Of a stretch of DNA of 64,000 nucleotides, positions 7,345-15,978 are shown piece by piece. This DNA is from NZ13-RE01 sp049718665 (GTDB lineage: Bacteria; Dictyoglomota; Dictyoglomia; Dictyoglomales; Dictyoglomaceae). A program made the translations under genes and the position numbers. The stretch is taken from the NCBI GenBank assembly GCA_049718665.1, contig JBNARO010000008.1:1-64000 (forward strand). The letters are read 5' to 3'. The notes beneath the pieces were generated by a model that did not search any database, had not been told where the DNA came from, and saw only the letters and a list, made by a program, of their open reading frames with translations. Numbering within the stretch: the first letter of the stretch is position 1; the number at the start of each line of letters is the position of its first letter.

Positions 7345-8457
7345 TTATAACACTTCCTCTAAAGGAGTATAAGGTAAACCAAAGGCTTCAGCCACTGCTT
7401 TATATGTTATTTTCCCATTCACTATATTAACACCCTTAGCTAAGCTTGGATTTTCTCTTACTGCTTTTTTCCACCCTTTATCTGCCAACTCTAATACATA
7501 AGGGAGAGTATTTAGAGTTAAAGCCCTTGTAGCAGTTCTTGGCACCGCTCCAGGCATATTAGCAACAGTATAATGTATTATTCCTTCTTCTTCATAAATG
7601 GGATTTGAATGAGTGGTAGGTCTTGAAGTTTCAGAGCATCCTCCTTGATCTATAGCTACATCTATAAAAACCGCTCCAGGTTTCATAGTCTTTAACATAT
7701 CTCGAGTTATTAACTTTGGAGCCTTCGCTCCAGGAATTAATACCGCACCAATGAGAAGATCTGCATATTTTACAACCATTCGAATATTAAAACTATCCGC
7801 AATCATAGTTGTTACCTTCCCCTGAAAGAATTCATCTAAGAATCTTAATCTTCTGGGATTAATATCTAAAATGGTAACTTGTGCTCCCATACCTAATGCT
7901 ATTCTTGCAGAGTTAAAACCCACTGTTCCTCCCCCAAGAATAACTACTGTAGCTGGTGGAACCCCCGCTACACCAGAAAGAAGTATTCCTCTTCCTCCGT
8001 AAGGTTTCTCTAAAAATTTAGCTCCTTCTTGAGGTGCCATTCTTCCTGCAATCTCACTCATAGGTGCAAGTAATGGCAAAAACCCATCATCGGTTTGAAC
8101 AGTTTCATATGCTATACCAACTATTTTTCTTTTTAAAAGATTTAAAGTTAAATCTTGAGAAGCTGCAAGATGTAAATAAGTAAACAAAATTTGCCCTTCT
8201 CTTAGCAAAGGATACTCTTCAGGTAATGGCTCTTTAACTTTTAAAATTAAATCTGCAGAGTAAAATACATCCTCATGTCTTAGAACAATCTCTGCACCAG
8301 CCCATTTATATTCTTCATCAGTAAACCCGCTTCCCAAACCTGCTCCTTTCTCTATAATAACTTTATGTCCCCTTTGAACTAATGTTTCTACACCTCCTGG
8401 AACAATAGCAACTCGATTTTCTTCAGGCTTGATTTCTCTTGGAACTCCTATAATCAT
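7345..8457 (-). CDS. ald: Alanine dehydrogenase
   Basis: 370 residues, the usual length. It catalyses NAD-dependent reversible deamination of L-alanine to pyruvate and ammonia. The N-terminus MIIGVPREIKPEENRVA is typical; KVKEP (about 74) and YLHLAAS (about 95) hold the expected substrate-binding Lys and His; the Rossmann motif GGGTVG is near residue 174; DQGGCSETSRPTTHSNP is a family signature. The start overlaps the Nudix stop by four bases. Its place after the 2-oxoacid oxidoreductase genes suits amino-acid fermentation, as a nitrogen and electron outlet (inference). Confidence 0.96.
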   Translation of the reverse strand: MIIGVPREIKPEENRVAIVPGGVETLVQRGHKVIIEKGAGLGSGFTDEEYKWAGAEIVLRHEDVFYSADLILKVKEPLPEEYPLLREGQILFTYLHLAASQDLTLNLLKRKIVGIAYETVQTDDGFLPLLAPMSEIAGRMAPQEGAKFLEKPYGGRGILLSGVAGVPPATVVILGGGTVGFNSARIALGMGAQVTILDINPRRLRFLDEFFQGKVTTMIADSFNIRMVVKYADLLIGAVLIPGAKAPKLITRDMLKTMKPGAVFIDVAIDQGGCSETSRPTTHSNPIYEEEGIIHYTVANMPGAVPRTATRALTLNTLPYVLELADKGWKKAVRENPSLAKGVNIVNGKITYKAVAEAFGLPYTPLEEVL

Positions 8458-8987
8458 TTTCCAATCCTCCTTTTGAGATAATAATAAATACCTATTAAAG
8501 TCTTAGCATCTTTTATTTTATTTTCTTTTATTAAACTTTCTAAACTTTCTTCCTTTATTTTTACAATTTCTAAAAACTCATCCTCATCAGGATTAACTTT
8601 TGTTTTTTCTAAATTCTCTGCAATAAAGAAATACAATATCTCACTACTTATTCCAGGAGAGGGGTAAAAGATATGAATTAATTCTAACTTTCTGGGTCTA
8701 TATCCAATTTCCTCTTCTAATTCTCTAATGGCACAAGAATAAGGATCTTCTCCATAATTTAGCTTTCCTGCAGGAATCTCCAAAAGTATTTCATTAGCAC
8801 ATAGTCTAAACTGCCTAACAAAGTATATATTTTTATCATCATCTACTGGTAAAATAGCAACAGCTCCAGGATGCTCTACAATTTCCCTTTTCCCAATTTT
8901 CCCATTAGGAAGCTCTACTTCTACTTCTTTTATACTTACAATCTTCCCTTTGTATAATATTTTTTCGTTCAAAATTTTTTCTCTCAT
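8454..8987 (-). CDS. Nudix hydrolase, ADP-ribose pyrophosphatase type
   Basis: 177 residues with a complete Nudix box, G-K-L-N-Y-G-E then REL-EEE-IGY (about 72-95), which binds Mg2+ and cleaves nucleoside diphosphate compounds. The segments EHPGAVAILPVDDDKNIYFV and IEVPAGKL-like EIPAGKL match the NudF/ADP-ribose pyrophosphatase group. The true substrate is uncertain. It lies two bases after the oxidoreductase gamma gene and overlaps ald. Confidence 0.88.
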   Translation of the reverse strand: MREKILNEKILYKGKIVSIKEVEVELPNGKIGKREIVEHPGAVAILPVDDDKNIYFVRQFRLCANEILLEIPAGKLNYGEDPYSCAIRELEEEIGYRPRKLELIHIFYPSPGISSEILYFFIAENLEKTKVNPDEDEFLEIVKIKEESLESLIKENKIKDAKTLIGIYYYLKRRIGK

Positions 8988-8989
8988 TT

Positions 8990-9538
8990 TTATCTCTCCA
9001 TTCTTTCTATATATTCCTTTCCCTTAATTAAGGCTTTAAGATTTATATCTAAAAATTCTCTTTTGTTTTCAGAGAAGAAATATCTTACTTTATTCTCTAT
9101 AGCCTCTAATGGAATTAAGGGTTTAATTGTTATCAATGCTCCTAACATGACCATATTAGCGGATCTTATGTTTCCTGCTTCTTCTGCCAAATTGTTTGCA
9201 GGTATAGGATATATTTTAATATCACTTCTTGATGGTTTTTTGGGAATTAGAGTAGTATTATATAAAAGAATCCCTCCTGTTTTCAACAGAGATTCAAATT
9301 TATCTAAAGAGGGCAAATTCATTATGATCAAACAATCAGGCTCACTAACTATAGGTGATACTACAGGTTCATCAGATATCACTACAGTACAATTAGCAGT
9401 TCCTCCTCTCATTTCAGGCCCATAAGAAGGAAACCAGGTTACAAATTTGCCTATCTCCATAGCACTATAGGCAAAAATCTGCCCCATTAACATAATCCCC
9501 TGTCCACCAAAACCTGCCATTATTAATGAATATTCCAT
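8990..9538 (-). CDS. korC: 2-oxoacid:ferredoxin oxidoreductase, gamma subunit
   Basis: 182-residue gamma domain. The GFGGQGIMLMGQI motif near residue 9 and GPEMRGGTANCTVVIS near residue 42 are diagnostic. This subunit helps hold the TPP enzyme together and contacts CoA. It is the last of four genes (ferredoxin, alpha, beta, gamma) and overlaps the beta gene by 16 bases. The substrate may be branched-chain 2-oxoacids, as argued from the neighbouring ptb and leucine dehydrogenase. Confidence 0.9.
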   Translation of the reverse strand: MEYSLIMAGFGGQGIMLMGQIFAYSAMEIGKFVTWFPSYGPEMRGGTANCTVVISDEPVVSPIVSEPDCLIIMNLPSLDKFESLLKTGGILLYNTTLIPKKPSRSDIKIYPIPANNLAEEAGNIRSANMVMLGALITIKPLIPLEAIENKVRYFFSENKREFLDINLKALIKGKEYIERMER

Positions 9539-10287
9539 TCTTCAACCTCCTTGCTAATCTTTATCTCCCCCAAAGGATAATAAGGTATCATTCTTTCTTC
9601 TACTAATTTTAAAGCTTTTAGTGGAGAAACACCCCATCCTGATGGACAAGTAGATAAAATCTCTACAAAAGAAAAACCAATATTATTTAGTTGCACTTTA
9701 AATGCCTTCATGATAGCAGCTTTTGCCCTTCTTATATTTGCGGGAGTATTTACAGCAACTCTGGCAATATATTTACTTCCTTCTAAAGTAGCCAACATCT
9801 CAGAAATCTTTATGGGATACCCATCAAATTCAGGATTTCTACCTAAGGGAGTAGTGGTAGTTTTTTGTCCAATAAGAGTAGTAGGAGCCATTTGCCCTCC
9901 CGTCATTCCATAAACTCCATTATTTACAAAAATTACTGATATTTTTTCTCCTCTATTAGCAGAATGGACTATTTCTGTAGTCCCAATAGCAGCCAAGTCT
10001 CCATCTCCTTGATATGTGAAAACAAATAATTCTGGGTGGGCCCTCTTAATTCCTGTAGCTACTGCGGGAGCTCTTCCATGGGATGCTTGCACAAAATCAA
10101 AATTAAAATATTCATAAGCAAGAACAGCACATCCTACTGGAGCTATTCCTACAGTTTTTTCCACAATTCCTAATTCATCTATTACTTCCGCTATCAATCT
10201 ATGAATAATCCCATGGTTACATCCAGGACAATAGTGAGTTATCTTCTCCTTTAAAGATTTAGGTCTTGTATATACTTTTGTAATCAT
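9523..10287 (-). CDS. korB: 2-oxoacid:ferredoxin oxidoreductase, beta subunit (TPP binding)
   Basis: 254 residues. The TPP-binding module is clear: CPGCNHG near residue 19, GDGDLAAIG near residue 95 and the NNGVYGMTGGQ segment near residue 122 that completes the GDG-NN motif. Together with alpha it oxidatively decarboxylates a 2-oxoacid to acyl-CoA and reduces ferredoxin. Only two cysteines form the CPGC motif, so the iron-sulfur clusters are carried by the separate ferredoxin subunit, as in four-subunit VOR/KOR enzymes. Confidence 0.93.
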   Translation of the reverse strand: MITKVYTRPKSLKEKITHYCPGCNHGIIHRLIAEVIDELGIVEKTVGIAPVGCAVLAYEYFNFDFVQASHGRAPAVATGIKRAHPELFVFTYQGDGDLAAIGTTEIVHSANRGEKISVIFVNNGVYGMTGGQMAPTTLIGQKTTTTPLGRNPEFDGYPIKISEMLATLEGSKYIARVAVNTPANIRRAKAAIMKAFKVQLNNIGFSFVEILSTCPSGWGVSPLKALKLVEERMIPYYPLGEIKISKEVEEWNIH

Positions 10288-11363
10288 ATTTTTTCACTCC
10301 CTTTATTTTGAAGATCTATAATAACCTTAAGAATTTCCTTAGGGGTTGGAACCATTCCTCCTGCTCTTCCATAAAAATTAACTTCTGCTTTTCCTTTCAC
10401 AGCCAATTCTACATCCTCTACCATTTGTCCTAAGCTCATTTCTACTACTATGAACTTTTTAGTTTTTTCAGCCAATTTATTGATAATCTTCGATGGGAAG
10501 GGCCATAAAGAAATAGGCCTCAGTAAGCCCACCTTTAAGCCTAAATTTCTTGCCTCTCTTATAGCGGACTTACATATTCTTGCGGTAGAACCATAAGCAA
10601 CCAATATTATTTCTGCATCATCAATATATTCTAAATCATAAACTATTTCTTTTTCTTGAGCCAATCTATACTTTTCAGCCAATTTTAAATTATGTTGCTC
10701 TAAAATCTTTGGATCTAATTGAAGAGAGGTTATAATATTAGGCTCTCTATTTTTTCTCTCCCCCACTGCCCAGGAAAAATTTTCATTTTTATTTATGAAC
10801 TCTGGGAAAGTAACTGTCTCCATCATTTGACCCAAAAGTCCATCAGTAAGTATAGCTACTGGATTTCTATATTTTTCTGCAATATCAAAGGCTTTAAAAA
10901 TATAATCTACTAACTCTTGAAGATTAGAAGGGGCATATACAATTAATTTATAATCACCATGTCCTCCACCCTTAACAAATTGAAAATAGTCTGACTGAGA
11001 AGGTTGTATTCCTCCAAGCCCTGGTCCTCCTCTCATTACATTAACAATAACACAAGGAAGCTCTGCACCAGCAATGTAAGATATTCCCTCCATCATTAAA
11101 CTTGCCCCAGGGCTTGAAGTTGAAGTCATAACTCTAACCCCTGTAGATGCTGCTCCATAGACCATATTTATAGTAGAAATTTCACTTTCTGTCTGCAAAA
11201 ATACTCTTCCAAGTTCCCTCATTCTCTTTGCCATATATTCTGTTAGTTCATTTTGAGGGGTTATTGGATAGCCAAAATAGCACATACATCCCGCTCTTAC
11301 AGCAGCTTCTCCTATAGCCTCATTACCTTTCATAAGATATACCTCTCCTGCTCTAATCTCCAT
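10284..11363 (-). CDS. korA: 2-oxoacid:ferredoxin oxidoreductase, alpha subunit
   Basis: 359 residues with the pyrimidine-binding domain (FGYPITPQNELTEYMA, about 30; TSTSSPGASLMMEGISY, about 80; MRGGPGLGG, about 110) and the C-terminal transketolase-like domain (IVAYGSTARICKSAIREA, about 255). The gene start directly abuts the ferredoxin stop and its stop overlaps the beta start, which indicates tight co-expression. Family is secure; substrate class (2-oxoglutarate versus branched chain) is inferred from context only. Confidence 0.93.
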   Translation of the reverse strand: MEIRAGEVYLMKGNEAIGEAAVRAGCMCYFGYPITPQNELTEYMAKRMRELGRVFLQTESEISTINMVYGAASTGVRVMTSTSSPGASLMMEGISYIAGAELPCVIVNVMRGGPGLGGIQPSQSDYFQFVKGGGHGDYKLIVYAPSNLQELVDYIFKAFDIAEKYRNPVAILTDGLLGQMMETVTFPEFINKNENFSWAVGERKNREPNIITSLQLDPKILEQHNLKLAEKYRLAQEKEIVYDLEYIDDAEIILVAYGSTARICKSAIREARNLGLKVGLLRPISLWPFPSKIINKLAEKTKKFIVVEMSLGQMVEDVELAVKGKAEVNFYGRAGGMVPTPKEILKVIIDLQNKGSEKI

Positions 11364-11582
11364 CTATCTCCCTCCTCTCTCCCTATATACCTCGAAGACT
11401 ACATCAGGACATACCAAGGCACAAATCCCGCAGCTAATACATTCATCCTCATTGATAAGAATCACAGGATGATATCCCTGTCTATTAAAATGTTCTCCAA
11501 AAGCTAAAACTTTTTTAGGACAAATTTCAATACAAATTCCACAACTCTTACAAAAATCTTCCTTTATAACTAACTTTGGCAT
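11364..11582 (-). CDS. korD: Ferredoxin subunit (2 x 4Fe-4S) of the 2-oxoacid oxidoreductase
   Basis: 72-residue protein with two canonical cluster motifs, CKSCGICIEICP (from about residue 11) and CISCGICALVCP (from about residue 48). It passes electrons from the TPP centre to soluble ferredoxin. First gene of the oxidoreductase block, two bases after the P-loop NTPase gene. Confidence 0.93.
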   Translation of the reverse strand: MPKLVIKEDFCKSCGICIEICPKKVLAFGEHFNRQGYHPVILINEDECISCGICALVCPDVVFEVYRERGGR

Positions 11583-11584
11583 AA

Positions 11585-12244
11585 TTAGATACCTCCAAAT
11601 AGATTTTCAAAACTCATGAAAACTTTTATGGGTAATATGGAATAGGAAAAGAAAACTTTATCTGCTAAATCTTCTTTTATGGATATAAAATAAATTCTTC
11701 TATCTATTAACTCTGCTACTTCTTCTATCAAATCTGCTCCTTTTTTTATTGTCTTTAAATCCGTTTTAGCTCCTAAATTTGGATTACTTATAATTCCTGA
11801 AAATCTGAATTCAAATTTTTCTTCCCATCCCTTAACAAGATCAGAAAAATATTTAGGATTTACAAAATATGGTCTAAAAGGATTGATGACTAAGAGAATA
11901 TCAAAATTTTGTGGCAAAAAAGCTGAGAGAGATTTTAAAATTTTTAGCCCCTTTTCTTCCCCACCCAGGTCTATAAGTGTAGGTTTATCATCCATAGGCA
12001 TTATTGAAGTAAGGATAGGGAGATCTAAAAAAGCTACGGATTTTTCAGGGTATATGACCTCTATATTTTTAGGAATAATAACTTTCAAATTTCTTAAGCG
12101 AAAAAGAGGCTTTACCACATCCAAATCTATTATTCTTATTTTAGAGTAATTTTTGCTAAGAAAAAGACTATAGTTTAAAACTATTTCGGTCTTTCCTGAG
12201 CCTGAAAAACCAGTAAAGATAATATAAATATTTTTTTCTTTCAT
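11585..12244 (-). CDS. P-loop NTPase of unknown function
   Basis: 219 residues. Walker A is GFSGSGKTE near residue 12; IRIIDLDVV (about 37) and PTLIDLGGEE (about 88) resemble switch I and Walker B of SIMIBI-class ATPases (MinD/CobQ-like), and ILLVINPFRPYF near 115 is a buried strand. It has no CxxC for an iron-sulfur carrier and no signal peptide. The gene lies between leucine dehydrogenase and the ferredoxin subunit with overlaps or 2-base gaps, exactly where butyrate kinase stands in Bacillus bkd operons. I do not recognise a named family and assign no function. Confidence 0.6.
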   Translation of the reverse strand: MKEKNIYIIFTGFSGSGKTEIVLNYSLFLSKNYSKIRIIDLDVVKPLFRLRNLKVIIPKNIEVIYPEKSVAFLDLPILTSIMPMDDKPTLIDLGGEEKGLKILKSLSAFLPQNFDILLVINPFRPYFVNPKYFSDLVKGWEEKFEFRFSGIISNPNLGAKTDLKTIKKGADLIEEVAELIDRRIYFISIKEDLADKVFFSYSILPIKVFMSFENLFGGI

Positions 12245-13305
12245 AAATAAATTTTTCTTTGCTTTCTAACCATCAAAATTCTTTCTTCCGCTAATCTATT
12301 AGCAGCTAAATATGTGGGAATTTTCTCTTCCTTAGCAATTTGTATTACCTTTTTAATATTTGTATAAATGCCTTTTACTTTTTCTAATGCTTTTTCTCTA
12401 CTGTATCCTTCTATTTCACAAGAGACATTTATTAAGCCTCCTGCATTTATCACATAATCTGGTAAATAAAGAATTCCTTTTTCATGTAATAATTTTCCAT
12501 CCTCTTCACTTTTCAATTGGTTATTAGCAGCACCTCCGACTATTCTACAGGTTAATTTTGGAATAGTTTCTTTATTTAATATTCCTCCTAAAGCACAAGG
12601 AGAAAAAATATCACATTCTACTGAATATATCTCCTTAAAAGGTACAGGAATTATACCTAATTCTCTCTTCGCCTTTTCTACTTTTTCCTCATCAATATCA
12701 CAAGCATAAACTCTCGCTCCATCTTCTAACAATAATCGGGCAAGATTATAACCTACATGTCCTAAACCTTGTAATGCTATAACTTTTCCTACAAAGGAAC
12801 AAGTCCCATATACCTCTTCTAAAGCTGCTTTAAGTCCGTAAAAAACACCCCTTGCAGTCATAGGAGAAGGATCACCACTTCCTCCCATATTTTCAGGAAG
12901 ACCTGCTACATATTTTGTTTCTTTTCTAATATGGCACATATCCTCTACCGAGATTCCTACATCTTCTGCAGTTATATATCTTCCCTTAAGACTCTCCACA
13001 AACTTTCCAAACATCCTCAAAAGAGCCTCACTTTTATCTTTCTTTGGATCCCCAATAATTACAGCCTTTCCTCCTCCTAAGGAAAGATTAGAAACTGCCG
13101 CTTTATATGTCATTCCCCTTGCCAATCGCAAAACATCAATAATAGCATCTTCTTCTTTTTCGTATTTCCAGAATCTCAAACCACCGAGAGCTGGTCCTAA
13201 CGTAGTATCATGAATGCAGATTAACCCCTTAAGATTCGTAGATTTGTCGTGAATAAAAATTAATTCTTCATAATCATACTGATCCATAATAGTGAAAATC
13301 TTCAT
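12241..13305 (-). CDS. bcd: Leucine (branched-chain amino acid) dehydrogenase
   Basis: 354 residues of the Glu/Leu/Phe/Val dehydrogenase family, near the typical 360-residue leucine dehydrogenase. Catalytic lysines are seen in GMTYKAAV (about 68) and GGGKAVI (about 80); AEDVG and the NAD-binding GLGHVGYNLA (about 180) follow. It converts Leu, Ile or Val to the 2-oxoacid with NAD+. A GGGAG ribosome binding site favours the ATG at 13305; another ATG is at 13287. The chosen start codon sits in the loop of a perfect 9-bp hairpin. ptb is upstream, 33 bases away. Confidence 0.9.
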   Translation of the reverse strand: MKIFTIMDQYDYEELIFIHDKSTNLKGLICIHDTTLGPALGGLRFWKYEKEEDAIIDVLRLARGMTYKAAVSNLSLGGGKAVIIGDPKKDKSEALLRMFGKFVESLKGRYITAEDVGISVEDMCHIRKETKYVAGLPENMGGSGDPSPMTARGVFYGLKAALEEVYGTCSFVGKVIALQGLGHVGYNLARLLLEDGARVYACDIDEEKVEKAKRELGIIPVPFKEIYSVECDIFSPCALGGILNKETIPKLTCRIVGGAANNQLKSEEDGKLLHEKGILYLPDYVINAGGLINVSCEIEGYSREKALEKVKGIYTNIKKVIQIAKEEKIPTYLAANRLAEERILMVRKQRKIYL

Positions 13306-13315
13306 TGATTTTCAC
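13292..13315 (-). promoter_or_regulatory. Hairpin enclosing the leucine dehydrogenase start codon
   Basis: Perfect inverted repeat GTGAAAATC / GATTTTCAC (13307-13315 with 13292-13300) around a six-base loop that holds the ATG. In RNA it would partly hide the initiation region; as DNA it could be an operator. No regulator is evident nearby. Confidence 0.45.
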
Positions 13316-13337
13316 TCCCTTCTTTAGAAATTTGATA

Positions 13338-14249
13338 TTAATAGCCCCTTTGCAAAACAAAACAAGACAAAGCAATTGATAAAAGCTTTGTCTTTAGAGA
13401 ATCTGCCCTTGAGGTCAATATTAATGGAACTTTCGCTCCCCAAACAATTCCTGCTGCCTCACAATTCCCAAAGAAAATTAATGCTTTTGCCAATATATTT
13501 CCTGCCTCAATATCAGGAACCAATAAAATATCTGCTTTTCCTGCCACTTCACTTCTTATTTTCTTATGAAAGGCACTTTCTAACAAAAGAGCATTATCTA
13601 AAGCAAAGGGACCATCAATAATAGCATTTTTAATTTGCCTCCTCTCTCCCATCTTAGAAAGTAATGCCGCATCAATAGTAGCAGGCATATCTGGATTCAC
13701 CAACTCCAATGCAGCCAAAACAGCTACTTTTGGTTTTTCATATCCTAAGAAATAAAAAAGACTTACTGCATTTTCAATTATTTGCTTTTTCTCTTCTAAA
13801 GAAGGGGAGATATTCAGACCTCCATCAGTAATTCCTACGAATCTTTGTAAAGAAGGAAGATATAAAAGAAAAATATGACTCAAAAATCTTCCTATTCTTA
13901 AACCCTCTTCCTTGTCTAAAACCGCTCTTAAAAAATCAGCTGTCTGAAGAAGTCCCTTCATTAATAAATGAGCCTTTCCTTCTCTAACTAATGAAACAGC
14001 TTTTTTTGCAGATTGAACTTTATCACAAGTAGAAACAATATCTAAAACAAAATCCCAGTAGTTTATTTCTTTCAAAATTCTTTCTATTTCTTCTTGGTTT
14101 CCTACTAAAATAGCCTTTACTCCAAATTCCTTATAAGCATCTTTCAAAGCAGAAAGCACACTTTCATCTTCAGCTGAGGCTACAGAGATGGTAAGAGAGT
14201 GCAAACTTTTAATTTCATTCACCAGTTGACAAAAATTCTGAAGCGCCAT
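13338..14249 (-). CDS. ptb: Phosphate butyryltransferase (phosphotransacylase family)
   Basis: 303 residues, the size of Ptb rather than the larger Pta. Family segments: EGKAHLLMKGLLQTADFLRAVL (about 95-115), GITDGGLNISP (about 148), DGPFALDNAL (about 220), and VWGAKVPLILTSRADS near the C-terminus. It converts butyryl- or branched acyl-CoA to acyl-phosphate. Together with leucine dehydrogenase and the oxidoreductase it suggests energy-conserving branched-chain amino-acid breakdown. The ATG at 14249 follows AAAAGGAGG by about 10 bases and overlaps recN by 35 bases. No acyl kinase is in the window. Confidence 0.88.
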   Translation of the reverse strand: MALQNFCQLVNEIKSLHSLTISVASAEDESVLSALKDAYKEFGVKAILVGNQEEIERILKEINYWDFVLDIVSTCDKVQSAKKAVSLVREGKAHLLMKGLLQTADFLRAVLDKEEGLRIGRFLSHIFLLYLPSLQRFVGITDGGLNISPSLEEKKQIIENAVSLFYFLGYEKPKVAVLAALELVNPDMPATIDAALLSKMGERRQIKNAIIDGPFALDNALLLESAFHKKIRSEVAGKADILLVPDIEAGNILAKALIFFGNCEAAGIVWGAKVPLILTSRADSLKTKLLSIALSCFVLQRGY

Positions 14250-15975
14250 TGCTTTTCAACCTCCTTTTAATCTCATTCGCCTTTGAAAGCATCTCCTTTG
14301 CATGTTGCTGACTAATCTCAGAGACTATACTTCCTCCAAACATTCTTGAAAGCTCAATTACTCTCGACTTTTCCTCCAACATACTGACCTTTATACGAGT
14401 TTGCTCATTAACAACTCTCTTTTCCACATAAAAATGTACATCAGCCCAAGCAGCAATCTGGGGCAAATGAGTGACACAAAATACTTGTCTTCCACGAGAA
14501 AGATGCCAAAGTTTTTGAGCCAATAAATATGCAGTCTCACCACCTATTCCCGTGTCTATCTCGTCAAAGACTAAAAGAGGTGTCTGGTCCACTTTATTAA
14601 CAATAGTTCTTAAAGCCAACATAATTCTTGAAAGTTCTCCACCAGATGCTACATTTCTAAGAGGTTTTAAATCTTCTCCAGGGTTTGTTGAAAGTAAAAA
14701 CTCTATTTCTTCTAATCCTCTACTACTTACCTTTACATCCTTTACAGTAAGAACTCCTCCAGATGGTTCTAAAAATTCTACAGAAAATTTTGCATTTTCC
14801 ATCCCTAATTCTTTAAGTTCTTTTTCTACAATTTCCTTTAAGGATTCAAAGGTTCTTCTCCTTATTTCTGAGAGTTTTTTCGCTTCTAAGATTAATCCCT
14901 CCTCTAACATTTGAATTTCTTTTTCTATCTCTTCTAATCTCTCTTCACTACCTAAAAGTTCTTTTAACTCTAATTCTATTTTTGCTCTATATTCAAGAAT
15001 TTCATCAATAGTTCTTCCATATTTTCTTTTTAGTTGAGAAATTTTATATAACCTCTCTTCTACCTCCTCTAATCTTGAAGAATCAACATCAAGCCCTTCT
15101 TTGAATTTTATTAGAGAATTAACTGCTTCTTCTAAATACAATTTTGAATTAGACAAAAATTCACATATATTTTCAATATTCTTATCCAAAGAAGCCAAGG
15201 GCGATAAAAGATCAAGACTTTCGCTTATTTGATCTAAAGCTGAGATTTTTGGCTCTTGAGATTCATATAAAAGAGTATAAACTTCTTCCAAACTACTTTT
15301 TATTTTTTCAAGATTTTGAAGAAATTTTCTCTCTTCAAGTAAAGCTTCTTCCTCTCCTCTTTCTAACTTTGCTCTGTCAATCTCTTCTATCTGAAACTTC
15401 AGCAGGTCAATTCTTTGTTGTCTCTCTTTTTCTTTTTCATAAATATTTTCTCTTTCAGAATACAGTTTTTTTAAATTTTCAAATAATTCTTTTACAATTT
15501 TCTTTTGTTGTAAACATTCTTCTCCCCCAAAAGAATCAAATAACTCCAGTTGGGTATCTCTATGAAGAATCTTTTGATGTTCATGCTGACCATGAATCTC
15601 CATTATATTAGAAAGAAGTCTCTCTAACATTCCGACTGTTACTAACTCTCCATTTACTCTGCATTTACTTCTTCCCGCTTTACTTATTTCTCTATAGACT
15701 AAAAGCGTTTTATCCTCTTCCTTTGGTATTCCCCATTCATCTAATATTGCTTCAATAGTAGAATTAACAGAGAAAAGAGCCTCTACTATAGCTTTATTAC
15801 TTCCTGTCCTAATAATGTCTGTAGAAACTCTTTCCCCCAATAGAAATGCTAAAGCATCTACTAATAAGGATTTTCCTGCTCCTGTTTCTCCAGTTATTAC
15901 ATTTAATCCCTCATGAAAATCTAAGGTAATTTCATCTATAATTGCAAAATCTTTCACATGTAAAGCTAAGAGCAT
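14215..15975 (-). CDS. recN: DNA repair protein RecN
   Basis: 586-residue SMC-like ATPase. Walker A GETGAGKSLLVDAL is near residue 29, two coiled-coil arms span about 155-370, and the signature NVASGGELSRIMLAL plus Walker B LLVFDEIDTGIGG are near 440-480. RecN helps repair double-strand breaks. The early segment AIIDEITLDFHEGLNVITGETG is typical. Starts three bases after nadK, with the GGGGGTAG ribosome binding site inside the nadK end. Confidence 0.96.
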   Translation of the reverse strand: MLLALHVKDFAIIDEITLDFHEGLNVITGETGAGKSLLVDALAFLLGERVSTDIIRTGSNKAIVEALFSVNSTIEAILDEWGIPKEEDKTLLVYREISKAGRSKCRVNGELVTVGMLERLLSNIMEIHGQHEHQKILHRDTQLELFDSFGGEECLQQKKIVKELFENLKKLYSERENIYEKEKERQQRIDLLKFQIEEIDRAKLERGEEEALLEERKFLQNLEKIKSSLEEVYTLLYESQEPKISALDQISESLDLLSPLASLDKNIENICEFLSNSKLYLEEAVNSLIKFKEGLDVDSSRLEEVEERLYKISQLKRKYGRTIDEILEYRAKIELELKELLGSEERLEEIEKEIQMLEEGLILEAKKLSEIRRRTFESLKEIVEKELKELGMENAKFSVEFLEPSGGVLTVKDVKVSSRGLEEIEFLLSTNPGEDLKPLRNVASGGELSRIMLALRTIVNKVDQTPLLVFDEIDTGIGGETAYLLAQKLWHLSRGRQVFCVTHLPQIAAWADVHFYVEKRVVNEQTRIKVSMLEEKSRVIELSRMFGGSIVSEISQQHAKEMLSKANEIKRRLKSNGASEFLSTGE

Positions 15976-15978
15976 TTT

